Below, in pieces: positions 7,699 through 16,341 of a stretch of DNA of 23,070 nucleotides. This stretch comes from a virus. How positions within the stretch are numbered: position 1 is the first letter of the stretch; the number at the start of each line of letters is the position of its first letter. Location of the stretch: IMG/VR virus record IMGVR_UViG_3300036716_001969, positions 1 through 23,070 of that record; one strand, 5' to 3'. The translations under genes were made by a program, and so were the position numbers. The notes under the pieces are model-generated. The model saw nothing but the letters and a program-made list of their open reading frames with translations, ran no database searches and had not been told where the DNA came from.

Positions 7699-8550
7699 TT
7701 CTACTTCTGTAGAGCATGAGGGACAAGTAACATTCTGTTTTGTATCGAATGCTGGAACGTTCATATTATGTGCATATTTTATCATTCTTGCATCAGCTGC
7801 AGGAAGAATATCAATTAGCTTGGATAGGTCTGACATATCAACGATATCATTCACTGAGACTAACGCTCTTCTAATAAACTCAATTGTTTCGTTGTAAGGT
7901 AAGTTTAGCCGGTCTTTCTGCTCTTTGGATTTCTGCAAAAACTGAATATCTTCTCTTGATAGGAGTTTTACTCTCGCTGACAATCCCGTCACCGGCAAAA
8001 CAATTTCCAAAGTCTCGCTCGTAGTATCATACTTCCATTGATCAGTGTCCTCTATCTCAAACTTTTCAGTCTTTGTTTTTTCAAGCATTGCTGAAAGGCT
8101 GACCTCTACAGTCGATAGCTCTCCGCACTCTGGACAATCATGATTGATATCTAGACCGTCACCATACCCCGTCTTTCTTGCTGAGACCAGTATTGCAACT
8201 TTGTCACAATCTAATAAATCTGCAGCTCTTACTCCTTGGGTTATCATAAGCGAGTCTATTAACTTATCAAAAACAATCCCTTGCTCAATAAAACTATCAT
8301 TAATCATGATATCTTCTTCTTTTGCAGTCATTGACTTGATTTCAAGGCTCTCTAGTCCACTAATTGGGCTATTCTGCTCATAAAACTTGCCCCCACTAGG
8401 CAGATGTACTATCTCTGTCGCGACGGCGAAAGAAAGCCCAAATGGATTGGGCTTTTCCTGTTGCATGTGGGGGCTCATATTTTGCTGCGGTGGTACCGCT
8501 TCTGACTCCACAGACTTAGGTATCTGTGTTCTTCTCGAATTTCTTGACAT
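7657..8550 (-). CDS. Tail assembly chaperone / T4 gp26-family (T4_baseplate) protein with zinc-binding Cys pairs
   Basis: The zero-frame product has 297 residues. From about residue 37 it shows the pattern of the T4_baseplate/gp26 family common in T4-like phages: FGLSFAVATEIVHLPSGGKF, then TAKEEDIMINDSFIEQG with a long helix, then a GDK-like segment (LLDCDKVAILVSARKTGYG). C139-x2-C142 and C276-x2-C279 form two CPxC knuckles that together look like a split zinc ribbon. The first 35 residues are Pro/Gln-rich and disordered. The gene lies between tube and tape-measure genes, the classic place for the G/GT chaperones that wrap the tape measure before tube assembly. A 53-codon out-of-frame extension follows. 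The start at 8550 has AGAGGAAAC upstream. Whether it acts as chaperone, baseplate part or both is inference. Confidence 0.8.
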   Translation of the reverse strand: MSRNSRRTQIPKSVESEAVPPQQNMSPHMQQEKPNPFGLSFAVATEIVHLPSGGKFYEQNSPISGLESLEIKSMTAKEEDIMINDSFIEQGIVFDKLIDSLMITQGVRAADLLDCDKVAILVSARKTGYGDGLDINHDCPECGELSTVEVSLSAMLEKTKTEKFEIEDTDQWKYDTTSETLEIVLPVTGLSARVKLLSREDIQFLQKSKEQKDRLNLPYNETIEFIRRALVSVNDIVDMSDLSKLIDILPAADARMIKYAHNMNVPAFDTKQNVTCPSCSTEVEKEVPFSVGWFWSN

Positions 8551-8587
8551 GTTTCCTCTTTTAACTATTAACTAACTGTCTCTTGAC

Positions 8588-9175
8588 TTAATCTTCTGGG
8601 TTGAAACCCGCTCCCTCTTGGCTATTGAGATCCCAGGTTCCGGTTGGTTTAGGATTGTTTTTGCCGCTGACGCCATCGATTGTAGCATAATCATAGGTTA
8701 TGCTTATACTGATGTTCAATAAATCATCTGCACTATAGTCTAGCGTATCAAATTCTACAGAAGTTATTAGAGGGTTGTGGATTCTCCACTTTTCGGCCTC
8801 AGTAACACCGTCTGCTTTGAGCTGGACTAATTGTATTTGAGTACCTAGCGCCTCGACCATACCCTTTTTAGAGATGGTGGTCGCCTGGTTTTCATTATAT
8901 TCACTTGGGATAACATATCCAGAGTTTTCCAAAATCTTATACAAACTTTTTGTAGAATCCGGATTGACTGGGTCAACAAGAGTAATATCGATGGGATTCC
9001 ATTTTACTCTTCCTGGGTAATTGAATTCATAATTCAAAAACTGATGTGGTGTAGTCTCCACATTATAGCTCGGCTTCTTCACGCTCTTTACCACGAACTG
9101 GGGCACGCCTGTCCAATAGAGGAGCCATCTGAACTTCCTCTTTGGCTCGACTTGTCTTTCATTCCAAAATGCCAT
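8588..9175 (-). CDS. gp19: Tail tube protein (gp19-like)
   Basis: This 195-residue protein is slightly longer than T4 gp19 (163). Hallmarks of the T4-like tube family are visible: an N-terminal KFRWLLYW strand, PSYNVETTPHQFLNYEF around residues 35-51, then GRVKWNPIDITLVDPVNPD, which is the conserved beta segment leading to a helical region ending SGYVIP. The C-terminal half has NPLITSVEFDTLDYSADDLL and an ISITYDYA strand, as in the inner-tube beta-barrel. Hexamers of this protein should stack to form the inner tube inside the sheath. It follows the sheath gene by 53 bp, the normal order. The start at 9175 has AATAGGAGACTTAATATA upstream. Confidence 0.88.
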   Translation of the reverse strand: MAFWNERQVEPKRKFRWLLYWTGVPQFVVKSVKKPSYNVETTPHQFLNYEFNYPGRVKWNPIDITLVDPVNPDSTKSLYKILENSGYVIPSEYNENQATTISKKGMVEALGTQIQLVQLKADGVTEAEKWRIHNPLITSVEFDTLDYSADDLLNISISITYDYATIDGVSGKNNPKPTGTWDLNSQEGAGFNPED

Positions 9176-9228
9176 TATATTAAGTCTCCTATTAGTATAT
9201 ATTACTTTCTTTGCTTTTTTGACGACTA

Positions 9229-12108
9229 TTAGTCGTCAAAAGATGCGCCAGAGCGCGTTATAACAAAATCAACTGCGATAAACTCAATGGCTCTTGCTGG
9301 CTTCAAGAATATCTTTGCGTACATAACGTTTCTATCAACTAAATCAGGGGTTGTTGTTGTCTTGTCCAGCACCACCTTGAAATCTGTCAAGCCAAGTCTC
9401 GTCTTTACTCCTTCAAGAAAGGGTATTACCTGGCCAGTGAAGCGGGCCCATGTTGCCGGTACATTCTGGTCAAAAAGTAAGCCATTTGCAATTCTAGATA
9501 CCTCTTTCTTGACAAAAATTAGGAGACGACGAACATTGATTCTATCGAGAGCTGATGGTGTCAATTGAAGTGTCTTTTGCCCGAAAATAACCAAACCTTC
9601 TGAAACGAATGAGGCAATCGGATTAATGTTTGCCTCGTAGAGAGTGTCTCTGTCAGAAGAGAGCAACTGCTCCGATGCTTGCAACACTGGTATACCTGCA
9701 TTACCTTCGTTTAGTCCGCCTCTGTTAAAGCCAGCTGGTGCGAACCAGACTTCATCGCGCTGTTCGGTATACCCTATGACGCCCAAGGCGACAACTGATG
9801 GAGGGGCCCAAATATCACGAGCGTTAATAGTGTCTCTGACCTTTACCCATGGGTAATAGGTTGCTCCGTAGCTCGAGTTTAGTTGGCGAGCGGTGAGTGC
9901 CTTAGCGCTCTTGGCAGGGGTAGTATTATTAACCCTGTCCTGAAAGCTGGCACAACGAGCCTCAGAAGGTGGAATGTACACATCTGGAAGGTCGATGATG
10001 GCTAGTGCATCTGCTCGAGCTTCGCATGTTTGAACCAACTTTCTAGTCAGTGTAGTGTTCGTAATCCCAGGCATGACTGCCAAGTTCATCTCGAGCGCTT
10101 CAGGGTCACTAATTAACTCGATCGCCCTATCGATACTTGCGTGAGCATAGCTATTTCGCGTAGTGCTATCTGGGCCCACGCAGTTTGAGCGCGCACTCAT
10201 GTTAAAGGGGTCTGCCTCTCGAATATTAACTCCGTCAAAGCCGCCCTGCATAGGCATCGAGAAAGTATCAACGATATCTGTAATTGCTGACGATGTTGCA
10301 TTGGACAATGAAGTGTAAGCTGAGCCGGTGCGTTGTGAGCCAGAAATAAAAGCCACAACCGTTGGGCTATAAGAACTGAGGTCACCCACGTCAGGAGTGG
10401 CGTTGCCAGTGATGTAAACTTCATCGAGCGAGAACAAGTAAGAGTGTTCTCCAACGGAGGCAACACCACTAATTTGCTCAGATAAAATACTACTGAAGTC
10501 ACTGAATCTTCTTAAGTGGTCCATCATGCCAGTGTTAACTGCTGAGTAGTTTATTGTGCCTGATACATTCCCAATGGATTTCCTGTATTCGGCATTACCC
10601 ATGCTGTATTTAGCACTAAGAGACGGCGCTTGAGAGCCAGTGACAACATGTGGAACTTCTGGCCATTTGAGCTTTGTACCATCGGTCGCGGGGCCGGCGT
10701 TTAGGGCCCCAGTAACCCAAGAGCTCTCGGCGTCGAACTTATTCCATCTTGAGTCTTGAGCCGCGCGAATGGCTTTGGGTACGATTGGGCCCAAGAAGCC
10801 GAAAGGCACGGACTTTGGGTCAGCTGGTCCATTCTCGCCAACATCCTGAGCCATTTCAACCCTGATATAGCTGGACTGGTTAACATAATTTCCATATACC
10901 TTGTTTCTCTTTTGTACTCCGTCCCACTCAAAGTATTGGTCGCCGATTCTACGGGCGATGAAATCATTTGAGTTAGGGTTCAGATTAAGGTTCTCATAGC
11001 TATCAACTATATAAACTCTTCCACCTCGTCTCTGCTCAACAACAACGTCAAAGCGACCGAATGGGGAAGGACTGCCTGTGTCTGCAATCTTTATGTTTTC
11101 AATCTTCACATTCAAGTCCATCCCCCTTTCGCCCTCTTGGATGGCGATGAAGCGGAAGAGCTTCTCTAAAGAGGCTGGTGCGTAGCTACTGCTGGCGCCG
11201 TTATACTGAGGGATTGTCCACCCAGTACGGGCTGCAGCCAATTGATGATTGCTGCTCTTAAAATTTTCCATATTGTCTTTTAGTTTTAGTGGGAATACAA
11301 CGAAGGTGGAACCGTCGGCAGCTTCTCTCACCACCTTCTCATACTCTTCTTCGAAAGTTTCACCAATCCAGTAGTGCTCAGCTAGGGAGCCAGACGGTGG
11401 ACGTATTACACTAGAGTTTGTAGCAACTGGGTTTGTGTTCAGCACGTCTCTTATATAGTTTTTGCCTTCTCTCAGAGATACAGTTTTAGTTGCAGTCTCA
11501 GTGCCGTCGGTGACGACAACTTGAAAAGAGTGTCCTGAAATCTTGACTGGATACGTGGTGTGTCCGCCGGTCGAGCCACTAACTAGACTAGTTATGGTGT
11601 TTGCCGAGGAGGCGGTGACAGGGGCGCCCTTTACGCCAAATTTAAAGCTTGGTGATGCCAAATCCGAATATGCGATTGCGCACAAAGAAGCTGTTATAGC
11701 GCTCCCAGATACGCCAACGAAAAGCCCGTAAGCATCCTCTACATCCCATCCAGCTTCTGCACCAGATTGGACGTCTTCTCCTTCGACCCCCAGAAGTCTT
11801 ATAACGGTTACTGGCGAGTTGATATCTGCCTTAAGGTATGCTTGTGCTGCCAGAGGAGCATAGGCCGGGGCTAAGAGTCCGTTTCCCTCTCTCCAAGGGT
11901 CACTACCTTCATTACCAGGCAGTGGCTCTCCGAAAATCTCGACGAATTCCTGAAATGAATTAACCTTCACAGGTTTTAGTGCCGGTCCTCTTCTTGTACG
12001 ACCGATAACAACTGGCCCAATGCCACCTGGGACCTTTGGTAGTTGGCTATTATCAATCTCGCTCAGGAAAACACCAGGCGAGACAAACTTGAATTTCTTT
12101 GCAGACAT
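9229..12108 (-). CDS. gp18: Contractile tail sheath protein (gp18-like, 959 aa)
   Basis: Residues 858-959 carry the conserved sheath C-terminal domain: NVRRLLIFVKKEVSRI, FDQNVPATWARF, GVKTRLGL and the final strand RAIEFIAVDFVITRSGA, which makes the intersubunit handshake in sheath lattices. The N-terminus FKFVSPGVFLSEIDNS, then GPVVIGRTRRGPA, is the matching linker and first domain. The open frame extends 11 codons further to 12141, but ATG 12108 is preferred because AAGGAG lies eleven bases before it; the longer start has no such site. At 959 residues it is about 300 longer than T4 gp18 (659). The extra length lies in the middle and probably forms surface-exposed beta domains. The sheath contracts around the tube during injection. 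Confidence 0.93.
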   Translation of the reverse strand: MSAKKFKFVSPGVFLSEIDNSQLPKVPGGIGPVVIGRTRRGPALKPVKVNSFQEFVEIFGEPLPGNEGSDPWREGNGLLAPAYAPLAAQAYLKADINSPVTVIRLLGVEGEDVQSGAEAGWDVEDAYGLFVGVSGSAITASLCAIAYSDLASPSFKFGVKGAPVTASSANTITSLVSGSTGGHTTYPVKISGHSFQVVVTDGTETATKTVSLREGKNYIRDVLNTNPVATNSSVIRPPSGSLAEHYWIGETFEEEYEKVVREAADGSTFVVFPLKLKDNMENFKSSNHQLAAARTGWTIPQYNGASSSYAPASLEKLFRFIAIQEGERGMDLNVKIENIKIADTGSPSPFGRFDVVVEQRRGGRVYIVDSYENLNLNPNSNDFIARRIGDQYFEWDGVQKRNKVYGNYVNQSSYIRVEMAQDVGENGPADPKSVPFGFLGPIVPKAIRAAQDSRWNKFDAESSWVTGALNAGPATDGTKLKWPEVPHVVTGSQAPSLSAKYSMGNAEYRKSIGNVSGTINYSAVNTGMMDHLRRFSDFSSILSEQISGVASVGEHSYLFSLDEVYITGNATPDVGDLSSYSPTVVAFISGSQRTGSAYTSLSNATSSAITDIVDTFSMPMQGGFDGVNIREADPFNMSARSNCVGPDSTTRNSYAHASIDRAIELISDPEALEMNLAVMPGITNTTLTRKLVQTCEARADALAIIDLPDVYIPPSEARCASFQDRVNNTTPAKSAKALTARQLNSSYGATYYPWVKVRDTINARDIWAPPSVVALGVIGYTEQRDEVWFAPAGFNRGGLNEGNAGIPVLQASEQLLSSDRDTLYEANINPIASFVSEGLVIFGQKTLQLTPSALDRINVRRLLIFVKKEVSRIANGLLFDQNVPATWARFTGQVIPFLEGVKTRLGLTDFKVVLDKTTTTPDLVDRNVMYAKIFLKPARAIEFIAVDFVITRSGASFDD

Positions 12109-12161
12109 ATTAACTAATCTCCTTAAATCAGGCTCTTTCAAAAAAGTAAAATATTACTCTA

Positions 12162-12169
12162 ATAAATAG
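12162..12169 (-). promoter_or_regulatory. Candidate promoter octamer CTATTTAT upstream of the sheath gene
   Basis: On the coding strand this gap reads CTATTTAT, 53 bases before the sheath ATG and downstream of the fibre-gene terminator, where a new promoter is expected. The same octamer occurs before the DUF5659-like gene and before the 270-aa head protein gene, all on the same strand. It may be a phage-specific late -10-like element. No clear -35 element was found. Confidence 0.4.
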
Positions 12170-12200
12170 TTTTAGGTTTTTTCAAAAGAATAAAAGAAAG

Positions 12201-12230
12201 GAAAAGAAGGCCCCGACCGAAGTCGGGACC
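12201..12230 (-). terminator. Rho-independent terminator after the fibre gene
   Basis: On the coding strand the sequence is CCCGAC-TTCG-GTCGGG: a perfect 6-bp GC-rich stem closed by a stable TTCG tetraloop. It can extend by two more pairs beyond one mismatch. It is followed by GCCTTCTTTTCC and more T-rich DNA. It starts 28 bases after the fibre stop codon. The other strand lacks a T-tract after the stem, so termination is for leftward transcription. Confidence 0.88.
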
Positions 12231-12257
12231 AATGAGGAAGGATTTAGGATAGGGATA

Positions 12258-15200
12258 TTATTGGTTGATGTACTTGACGATGACTTCGTCTTCTGCAGCT
12301 ATTGAGTTACCAGATCCCAATGTAATGGTGGAGCCACTAATTGTGTAATCTGTACCCTGAGATTGCATAATGCCGTTGAAGTACACAGAAACGGCCGCGG
12401 CAGATGCAGGAGCGTTAGTCAACTCATCATAGGCTCCTCCTGAGCCAAATAGTACGGCAGATGCTGCGCATGCAGTACCGGTCTCGCGGACCTCTGAATG
12501 AGTAATCGAAAGAACACCAGCACTGGTCATCTGGATACCGTCGCCCTTAATATCACTGTTAAGCTTCGCACCAGTAACCTGGTCATCACCTAGATGAGCA
12601 GTGTCGATAGAGCCATCAACATACTGGTCACTATCAACAGAGTTTGCTGACATGTGAACAAGGTCGATAGAACCGTCAACGTACTGGTCACTGTCGACAG
12701 AGTTTGCTGACATGTGATCGAGGTCAATTGCGCCTGAGGCGATTTCTGCAGAGTCAACCGAGTCGGCTGAAAGCGTTAGAACACCAGCTGACAGAGTAGC
12801 ATCACCACTCATTGCAACCCAAGCGGCATCGGTGCCGTCAGATTGGAAAAAGCGATTTGCAGCACCTAGAGCCAGTGCCTGTGGGTCACCGGAAGCATCA
12901 CCAGAAATGATAGAGCCACGGGCGATACCAGCCATCTTAGCTAGTGTAACCTGATTATCCGCGATGTGAGCAGTGTCAATTGAGCCGTCGACGTACTGGT
13001 CGCTATCAACAGAGTTTGCACTCATGTGAGCCAAGTCGATTGCTCCGGCTGCAATGTGCTCGCTGTCTACAGCATCATCTTCAATCTTAGTGCCGTCAAT
13101 AACGTCAGCAGAAAGGTGTACTCTATCAATAGAGCCATCAACGTATTGGTCACTATCTACAGAGTTTGCAGACATGTGAATTAAGTCGATAGAGCCATCA
13201 ACGTATTGGTCACTGTCGACAGAGTTGGCTGACATGTGCTCAAGGTCAATAGAACCAGCAGCAAAGTGCTCACTGTCAACAGCATCATCGGCAATCTTAG
13301 TGCCGTCGATTGCATCTGCAGCAATATAAGCTCGAGCAACAGCAGTACCCTGCCACACACCGGCTGCGATAGTGCCAACCGAAGTCAAGCTTGAACCAAC
13401 AACGCTAGAACCTAGTGTCGTAGCACTAAGGACAGAAGCGTTATTGATCTTAAATTCTTGACTAGATGCAAGATTCAAGTGGTCAGAAACGTCCCAAGAG
13501 TCAACACCGTCATAGAGTAGGGAGGCCAAAGAGCCCGACGTGCCCGCGTCTTTGCCGATAGCGACACCTGCGCCGCCTGCAGAAGCGATTGAAGCGTTAG
13601 AAGAACCGGAAGCAAAAACCATTGCCTTATCAGCAATAGCAACAACAGTTGAGTTAACAGTTGTGGTGGTCCCGCCAACAACAAGATTGCCAGTCAGAGT
13701 AAGATCTTTGGCTCCCACATCGCCGTCGGCGTCAACAGAGAAGCCGGACATGGTGATTGTTCCCATTGTGAGATCGCCGGAGCCATCAATACTTGTGGCT
13801 CCAGCGATTGCGTTGGCAGTTGTGATACCACCAGAGAAGACTGCTGCGGCTTGGAAAGTTGGCACACCTTCAACATTTAGAGTACCATCGATATCAGTGT
13901 TACCATTTCGAGCAACAGTGAATTCTGCCATCGCGATGGTTCCAACTGCTAATTCGCCAGAACCAGAAATGGTTGTTGCACCAGCAACTGCGCCGGCTGT
14001 GCTAATAGTAAGGTTACCATTAACGTCCACGCCACCGTCAAGAGAAGCAAGGGCACTAAAGGTTTTAGCACCTGAAAAAGTCTGAGCAGTGGTCAGGTGA
14101 GCAGTGTCAGCATCCAAATAGGCTGAATCGATGACTGTACCTTGCCAAACACCAGTTGCGATGGTACCAAGGGCCGTAACTTGAGTTTGGGAAGCATCGA
14201 CTGCCAATACGCCGCTGGTTGCGGTAAGGCCGGTGCCACCTAACTCAGTTGCAACATCATCATGAACCATTCCAGTTTGGACGGCGTTAGCAGCGATAGT
14301 CAAAGCGCCTCCGTCAGCGACAGTTGCATCACCAGAGATAGCTGCAAAGTAGTGATTTTGAAGACTGTCAAGGCCGACCTTCTTAAGCAGGCCGCCATCA
14401 CTAATCATCAATTCGTCTGCGTCTGCAATGTCGGCATGAGCCAACTCTGTTTGACCAGAAATAACATTGTCGTTAAGCATTGAACCCTCAACTGCATCAG
14501 CTACAATTGTGGCGGCGCCGCCGGCGGCAATAGTGACATCACCGGCTGCGGTGGTGACGTTAGCGAAAATTGCATCCTCGAGGTTACCGAAAGTAATACT
14601 CTTTGGCTTACTGTCAGTTGCATCCTGGAAAGCAAAGGAATCTGCTTGTGCAACTGCAGTCAATGCACTCAAGCCTGCAAGGTCTAGCATCAATGCGGAC
14701 TTACCGTCTGCGGAACCTGACAAACCACCTGACCCTGAAAGGGCAATCTGTCTTGCTGAAATTTGTAATCGTTTAGCCACTGTATCTCCTCCCGAAGATG
14801 CACCACCCGACATACCACTTAGGGTTATGTTGGTAGCGTCTGTTGTTGTTATTGTAACGTTTCCGTCTGTACCTTCCACGTCATTTGTTAGACTAACTGT
14901 ACCATCACTAACTGTTGCTGTAATCTGAATAGGCAGATTATTAATAAGAGCACCGATGTAAGTCGCAAACTGGGCTGTAGTCAAAGTTGAACTACTGTCC
15001 CCCGAGGCGCCACGAGCAGCATAAACTGCTTCGTTAGCGGTCTGGACCGATGCCATGTTGTTGTTACCTCTATCAGTACCTACCTTCCAGGCAACTACGC
15101 CGGCGTCAGTCCAACTAGCACTTCCCGATGGAACCAGAGCAAGACTTAGCACGTTAGCCGCTGAGGTCGCTCTATCATCCATTACTCGCAAATAATTGCT

Positions 15201-15764
15201 AGAAACAGTTAATTGAGATGTGTAGAAGTCTGCTTCACCTGCGGTGTTGGCTGCTGTAAAGATCGACTTAATAGTATTCATTGTGTTTGACAGGTTAGTA
15301 ATACTATTCAAGTTGATCGAATAATCGCCTGTGCCGTTATCTCTACCATAACTGCCAAGGCCCGAGGTGGCGGTGAAACCGGAAGCCAAATCGACAAAGT
15401 CGATTGTAAACCCTCCAAACCCCGGTTGCTTGAATTGCAGCTTTGCTGGGGCGGTGCCGTCATTCTTAAAAGCAGCCTTCCAGTCTGCAAAAGAAGCTCC
15501 GCCGTCGGCGAGAGAGAAGTCAAAGAAAGGTCTTCGACTAGTGTTACCTTGCTGATATACAGTTACCAACTCCGACGCATTGCCATCGACTGTATTGTTG
15601 GATGCGGCGGTGCCGGATACAAAAATGCTGGATAAGCTCGAGTCATTAACTTGAACGCCAAGTTTGAGCGTACTGTAAGCAGCGCTTTGACCGTCATTAA
15701 TAGTAATGACAGTATATTGGTTCGGTAAACCTGAAAAGGCTATAGAACCTGCTGAATAAGCCAT
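12258..15764 (-). CDS. Repeat-rich fibre/structural protein, 1168 aa (tail, neck or head fibre)
   Basis: The composition (Ser, Thr, Ala, Gly, Asp) and repeats are those of phage fibres. The N-terminal ~330 residues are irregular beta-rich sequence. The middle has repeated modules such as TIATGVWQGTVID / TIAAGVWQGTAVA and two copies of a GSGxLxxGTIxMxxF unit. Residues about 843-1054 contain five copies of SANSVDSDQYVDGSID plus related DGTKIxDDAVDSEH units. The last 43 residues form a small beta domain with VYFNGIMQ and DYTISG, shared with the gp15-like protein. There is no S74 chaperone-type Ser-Lys ending. The start at 15764 follows AGGAGGAATAAGT, part of which can be hidden in a hairpin. It lies between neck genes and sheath. 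T4 fibritin (whiskers) also neighbours neck genes, so a neck fibre is one option and a receptor-binding tail fibre the other. Confidence 0.8.
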   Translation of the reverse strand: MAYSAGSIAFSGLPNQYTVITINDGQSAAYSTLKLGVQVNDSSLSSIFVSGTAASNNTVDGNASELVTVYQQGNTSRRPFFDFSLADGGASFADWKAAFKNDGTAPAKLQFKQPGFGGFTIDFVDLASGFTATSGLGSYGRDNGTGDYSINLNSITNLSNTMNTIKSIFTAANTAGEADFYTSQLTVSSNYLRVMDDRATSAANVLSLALVPSGSASWTDAGVVAWKVGTDRGNNNMASVQTANEAVYAARGASGDSSSTLTTAQFATYIGALINNLPIQITATVSDGTVSLTNDVEGTDGNVTITTTDATNITLSGMSGGASSGGDTVAKRLQISARQIALSGSGGLSGSADGKSALMLDLAGLSALTAVAQADSFAFQDATDSKPKSITFGNLEDAIFANVTTAAGDVTIAAGGAATIVADAVEGSMLNDNVISGQTELAHADIADADELMISDGGLLKKVGLDSLQNHYFAAISGDATVADGGALTIAANAVQTGMVHDDVATELGGTGLTATSGVLAVDASQTQVTALGTIATGVWQGTVIDSAYLDADTAHLTTAQTFSGAKTFSALASLDGGVDVNGNLTISTAGAVAGATTISGSGELAVGTIAMAEFTVARNGNTDIDGTLNVEGVPTFQAAAVFSGGITTANAIAGATSIDGSGDLTMGTITMSGFSVDADGDVGAKDLTLTGNLVVGGTTTTVNSTVVAIADKAMVFASGSSNASIASAGGAGVAIGKDAGTSGSLASLLYDGVDSWDVSDHLNLASSQEFKINNASVLSATTLGSSVVGSSLTSVGTIAAGVWQGTAVARAYIAADAIDGTKIADDAVDSEHFAAGSIDLEHMSANSVDSDQYVDGSIDLIHMSANSVDSDQYVDGSIDRVHLSADVIDGTKIEDDAVDSEHIAAGAIDLAHMSANSVDSDQYVDGSIDTAHIADNQVTLAKMAGIARGSIISGDASGDPQALALGAANRFFQSDGTDAAWVAMSGDATLSAGVLTLSADSVDSAEIASGAIDLDHMSANSVDSDQYVDGSIDLVHMSANSVDSDQYVDGSIDTAHLGDDQVTGAKLNSDIKGDGIQMTSAGVLSITHSEVRETGTACAASAVLFGSGGAYDELTNAPASAAAVSVYFNGIMQSQGTDYTISGSTITLGSGNSIAAEDEVIVKYINQ
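12604..13238 (-). repeat. 60-bp-period repeats within the fibre gene
   Basis: Five near-identical copies of about 53 bp encode SANSVDSDQYVDGSID. They end (plus strand) in CATGTG at 12656, 12716, 13028, 13178 and 13238. Copies 1-2 and copies 4-5 are exact tandem pairs with a 60-bp (20-residue) period. Copy 3 is separated from both pairs by other units. Third-position differences separate copies (ATACTGG, GTACTGG, GTATTGG), so they are not a recent single duplication. Such arrays can change copy number by recombination. Confidence 0.9.
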
Positions 15765-15774
15765 ACTTATTCCT

Positions 15775-15823
15775 CCTGTTTATTTTGTTTCTACAGGTAT
15801 ATTATATGATATTATTAAACAGG
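15775..15823 (-). promoter_or_regulatory. Inverted repeat overlapping the fibre gene ribosome binding site
   Basis: In the leftward mRNA, CCUGUUUA (15823-15816) can pair with UAAACAGG (15782-15775), an 8-bp perfect arm across a 33-base AU-rich loop. The second arm ends in the first half of the AGGAGG ribosome site. A second, shorter partner CCUGU (15797-15793) lies in the loop and could pair with the same ACAGG. This could restrict fibre translation. The stem is not strong, so the call is tentative. Confidence 0.4.
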
Positions 15824-15848
15824 ATATAAATTAGGAATGGAGTAAAAA

Positions 15849-16328
15849 TTAATCTTTCGTAAAAGAAACTTTATCACTGGGGCTGGACGGTAACGAAACT
15901 GTGTATCCCTCTTCGGGGACACCATACTCCAATCTGAGGGAGTTCAACTCTCCGTAGAATTCGTTGGTACTTGTCCCTACGAACCGAAGCAGTTGAGCTT
16001 TTTTCTGCTCGAATGATATAACAAGGTCCGCCAAAGAAGCCTTTGCAGCCTTAATCGCATCGAGTCTTTCGGTGACTCTTAAAGTCTCCTCCTCACTACA
16101 CTCTAAGTAGGAAGGCACTTCCTCAATCGCCTCTTCTTCTTCAACTTCTTCTTCTGTAGTTTCTTCTTCATGAAGATCGGACTCTTCCAGAATGGGCTCT
16201 TCTTGCTCAGATGGCGTATCGATTTCTTCAGTTTCCACACCATTTTGTGTGGTTTTTGGCTCTCTTTTTTGTGATTCGCCCGTTTCTAAGGCTGTGACTA
16301 AATCTTTTAATTTTTCTAAAATACTCAT
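15849..16328 (-). CDS. Small acidic protein, 159 aa, paralogue of the 121-aa gene product
   Basis: The open frame runs up to 16457, but the longer form would overlap the DUF5659-like gene. ATG 16328 has GAGGGG upstream and starts MSILEKLKDL, so I place the start there, 13 bp after the previous stop. Residues about 35-75 are extremely acidic (runs of Glu). Residues 88-159 are a helical hairpin-like domain with SFEQKKAQLLRF, then YGVPEEGYTVSLPSSP and a final DKVSFTKD. This domain matches the C-terminus of the protein encoded at 16650-17015 in motif order. No known family is recognised. The neighbours suggest a late virion or assembly accessory role. Confidence 0.72.
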   Translation of the reverse strand: MSILEKLKDLVTALETGESQKREPKTTQNGVETEEIDTPSEQEEPILEESDLHEEETTEEEVEEEEAIEEVPSYLECSEEETLRVTERLDAIKAAKASLADLVISFEQKKAQLLRFVGTSTNEFYGELNSLRLEYGVPEEGYTVSLPSSPSDKVSFTKD

Positions 16329-16341
16329 AATATTTTCCCCT

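Noticed and set aside
12109-12141. Eleven-codon upstream extension of the sheath gene
   Set aside because: The AAGGAG site lies inside this stretch, so it would serve ATG 12108. The upstream ATG at 12141 has no ribosome site, and the extension is not sheath-like.
13540-14085. Plus-strand open frame of 181 codons opposite the fibre gene
   Set aside because: It is a shadow of the biased, repeat-rich fibre coding sequence. It has no ribosome site, is Pro/Ala/Val low-complexity and lies wholly inside a strong gene on the other strand.
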